From: JOPF136 sp035517515 | Lineage (GTDB): Bacteria > Acidobacteriota > Terriglobia > Acidiferrales > UBA7541 | DNA length: 23,263 nt | Assembly: GCA_035517515.1 (NCBI GenBank) | Contig: DATIYQ010000195.1 | Span: forward strand, 1-23,263 | Reading direction: 5' to 3' | Part shown: piece by piece, positions 22,047 to 23,263 of the stretch | Layout of the letters: each line of letters starts with the position of its first letter | Position numbering within the stretch: the first letter of the stretch is position 1 | Program-made: the position numbers and the translations under genes | Notes under the pieces: generated by a model | Told to the model about the DNA's origin: nothing | What the model saw: only the letters and a program-made list of their open reading frames with translations | The model's database searches: none

Positions 22047-23030
22047 TTAAGGTGAAAATCTTGAACCCTGAATGTTGAGCAAGGCGGGTTTCCCGCTGAC
22101 AGAGCCCACGACGAAGGTAATGGATTGCCCGAGTTTAAAAAAGCCGCCGAGGACGGATTTTTCCTGATTATTCGTAATTGTCACCTTGTCTCCGCTTCTC
22201 GTTAGGGAGCTGACGTTGTCCAGGACGGCCCCAACGCCGGGGGGAAGCTTCACTTTGCTCAGTTTAACGCCCTCCTTCAAAGTCTCCCCGGTTACCGAAA
22301 AGTTGTTACCGAGCGCGTTCAAAAAGTCCACAGCACGATCGGGCTTACCCTTCTTCGGATTATCCCCTATATCTTTTTCAAGGGCCTGAATCGCCTTTGA
22401 CACATCGTCGGCGGACAGCGTCTTCTGCTGTTGGTTTTGTTGGGCCTGCTGGTTCGCGGCCGTGTTTTCCGTTGGCGTGGTGGGCGGCTGTTGTGGCTCG
22501 CCCTGCGCTGGGGGAGTGTTCGTGCCGTTGCTCGAAGTCGTTCTTGTATCCAGACTACCCCCGCCAGCGGTGCCGGCTTCGGGGCCTCCTTCAGCCGCAT
22601 GGCCATCGAGGTCGGCGAAGGATTCCGGGTCGTCGGCGACCATGGCGTAGAGGTTCAGGGTCTGCGGGTTGGTGAGATTGGCGTAGGGAACGGCGACCGG
22701 CACCGCGCTCCAATCCGCGCTCAGCCAGCGGCCGAACCGCCGGGTGTAGTAGCGTGCGCCGAAATCGTCATTCCCCGTTTCCGTGTCGCGCTCTTTGCCT
22801 TCGAATTTGTAGTTGTTCTGCGCCGGGCAGGCGTTGGTATAGGCCAACTCGCCGCCGAACGGGGTGAAGTCCGCGTCATAACAAACGACTCCATTCGACT
22901 GCGTCACCACCCGCCGTCGCAGGCCATTCTGTTGCGGCCGCAGAACGGGATCAAGACACAGCGCAGAGGGGATAAAGAAAAAGCCGCACCCTTTCCGGCG
23001 GACGGAAAGGATGCGCCACCCCAAACTCAC
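22047..23030 (-). CDS. Orphan RHS core C-terminal fragment with variable tip domain
   Basis: The frame is 327 codons. Residues 41-143 are the end of an RHS repeat-associated core: VVCYDADFTPFGGELAYTN, YKFEGKERDTETGNDDFGAR, then NPQTLNLYAMVADDPESFAD ending in LDGH. Full RHS proteins have one to several thousand residues before this, and all of that is missing. The first 40 codons, from a GTG at 23030, are translated 147-bp repeat, and the RHS homology begins at codon 41, exactly at the repeat edge. After LDGH comes a Gln/Pro/Thr-rich linker (150-205) and a roughly 120-residue C-terminal domain I do not recognise (around AVDFLNALGNNFSVTGETLK and SGDKVTITNNQEKSVLGGFF). This may be a toxin tip or a silent cassette. 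With a terminator-like hairpin just upstream, expression is doubtful; pseudogene is the main alternative. Confidence 0.7.
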   Translation of the reverse strand: MSLGWRILSVRRKGCGFFFIPSALCLDPVLRPQQNGLRRRVVTQSNGVVCYDADFTPFGGELAYTNACPAQNNYKFEGKERDTETGNDDFGARYYTRRFGRWLSADWSAVPVAVPYANLTNPQTLNLYAMVADDPESFADLDGHAAEGGPEAGTAGGGSLDTRTTSSNGTNTPPAQGEPQQPPTTPTENTAANQQAQQNQQQKTLSADDVSKAIQALEKDIGDNPKKGKPDRAVDFLNALGNNFSVTGETLKEGVKLSKVKLPPGVGAVLDNVSSLTRSGDKVTITNNQEKSVLGGFFKLGQSITFVVGSVSGKPALLNIQGSRFSP

Positions 23031-23058
23031 TCTCCGCGCGAAGGGTCAGCCACCCGCC
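22912..23058 (-). repeat. 147-bp direct repeat, copy 2
   Basis: This is the second copy of the 20813-20959 repeat. On the minus strand it begins 70 bp after the stop of the right-edge propeller gene and ends exactly where RHS-core homology starts (22911/22910). It contains a near-perfect 13-bp stem hairpin followed by a T-rich run, plus a GACACAGCGCAGAGGGG mini-repeat word. The in-frame RVADPSRGE-stop reading is kept in both copies although the stop codon differs (TAG in copy 1, TGA here). Confidence 0.92.
22974..23015 (-). terminator. Candidate intrinsic terminator inside repeat copy 2
   Basis: On the minus strand, arms CGCATCCTTTCCG (23015-23003) and CGGAAAGGGTGCG (22997-22985) pair at 12 of 13 positions plus one G-U, around a 5-nt loop. 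Two bases later comes TTTTTCTTT. It lies about 115 bp after the stop of the right-edge propeller gene and would end that transcript. It also sits at the upstream edge of the RHS fragment. The equivalent hairpin in copy 1 (about 20875-20916) carries one stem mismatch. Confidence 0.55.
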
Positions 23059-23128
23059 GAGCATAAAGCTCAGCCGTTGTGGTTTGCTGAACGTCAGTAT
23101 TTTGCGCCTAGCCTATATCCGCCGGTCT

Positions 23129-23263
23129 TCACCTCTCGATCTTGAGTTTCCAAATGTGGAACCCTTCGAGGAAATATCTTGCGCGGGAACGATCGCCAGC
23201 GCGTGCAAAGTACAAGTTCCTACCGCAGGGACAGACAGCAGGGGAGATGTCAAAGAAGCCATA
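23129..23263 (-). CDS. C-terminal end of a second beta-propeller protein (partial, runs off the window)
   Basis: The minus strand is open from the right edge (first full codon at 23263) to a TGA at 23131-23129, giving 44 residues. ISPAVCPCGRNLYFARAG and the closing EGFHIWKLKIER align with LSPFVCDSGKTLYFSWGP and YGFHIWKVPLHDV near the C-terminus of the propeller at 20928-21986. Position relative to the 147-bp repeat is also the same (just upstream of it). I therefore call it the native C-terminus of a related secreted propeller. Most of the gene lies outside the window. No ribosome site or start can be seen. Confidence 0.65.
   Translation of the reverse strand, partial: YGFFDISPAVCPCGRNLYFARAGDRSRARYFLEGFHIWKLKIER

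Noticed and set aside
1..23263. CRISPR array, tRNA/rRNA genes, transposase or integrase
   Set aside because: No regular repeat-spacer pattern, no recognisable RNA gene sequence and no transposase or recombinase motif were seen on either strand.

Overview
The window looks like a high-G+C chromosomal segment from an acidobacterium (Terriglobia/Bryobacterales-like). This rests on remembered family resemblance: the RHS core wording, a DUF6249-like membrane protein beside an ECF sigma factor, TonB_C proteins, an AttH-type lipocalin with its ABC transporter, and CTCTGCG/CACAGAG-type intergenic repeats. No rRNA, tRNA or CRISPR array is visible, so the taxonomy is an inference.

Left part, plus strand (20-2740): a receiver protein with a long Pro/Ala linker and C-terminal coiled coil, followed 6 bp later by a two-half PilZ-like protein with a central CxxC...CxxC element, then a secreted protein of unknown function built from two similar halves. 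Minus strand (2748-3973): a VOC/glyoxalase-fold protein coupled to a class I methyltransferase by a TGATG junction.

Central part, minus strand (4103-13907, read right to left): one long chemotaxis-like operon. The order is a secreted TonB_C protein, a membrane chemoreceptor (MCP), CheW, CheR, CheA, CheB, a CheY-like receiver, a CheX-type CheY-P phosphatase, a 53-aa single-TM protein too short for ordinary gene calling, and a MASE1-GGDEF diguanylate cyclase with an intact inhibitory site. cheR/cheA and cheA/cheB overlap by 4 bp. The set holds a complete signal-in, kinase, adaptation, response and dephosphorylation circuit, with c-di-GMP synthesis at one end and a PilZ protein about 2.4 kb beyond that end. 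The likely output is surface motility, development or c-di-GMP rather than flagella; no flagellar gene is present.

Divergent from it (14257-18734, plus strand) is a three-gene export module: LolD/MacB-like ATPase, two-domain FtsX-like permease, AttH lipocalin-like secreted protein. The start codons abut or overlap. Next comes a minus-strand cluster (18997-20253): DUF6249-like membrane protein, ECF sigma factor, and a small membrane protein in the anti-sigma position.

The right end (20.3-23.26 kb) is a mosaic with visibly lower G+C. It holds a gene-poor stretch with mini-repeats, then a 147-bp direct repeat (20813-20959 and 22912-23058, 6 mismatches, 2099 bp apart). The repeats bracket an orphan RHS C-terminal tip and a secreted beta-propeller. 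The last 44 codons of a second, related propeller lie at the window edge, just outside the outer repeat. I read this as a cassette array (RHS tip, propeller, repeat). It is the most unusual part of the window.
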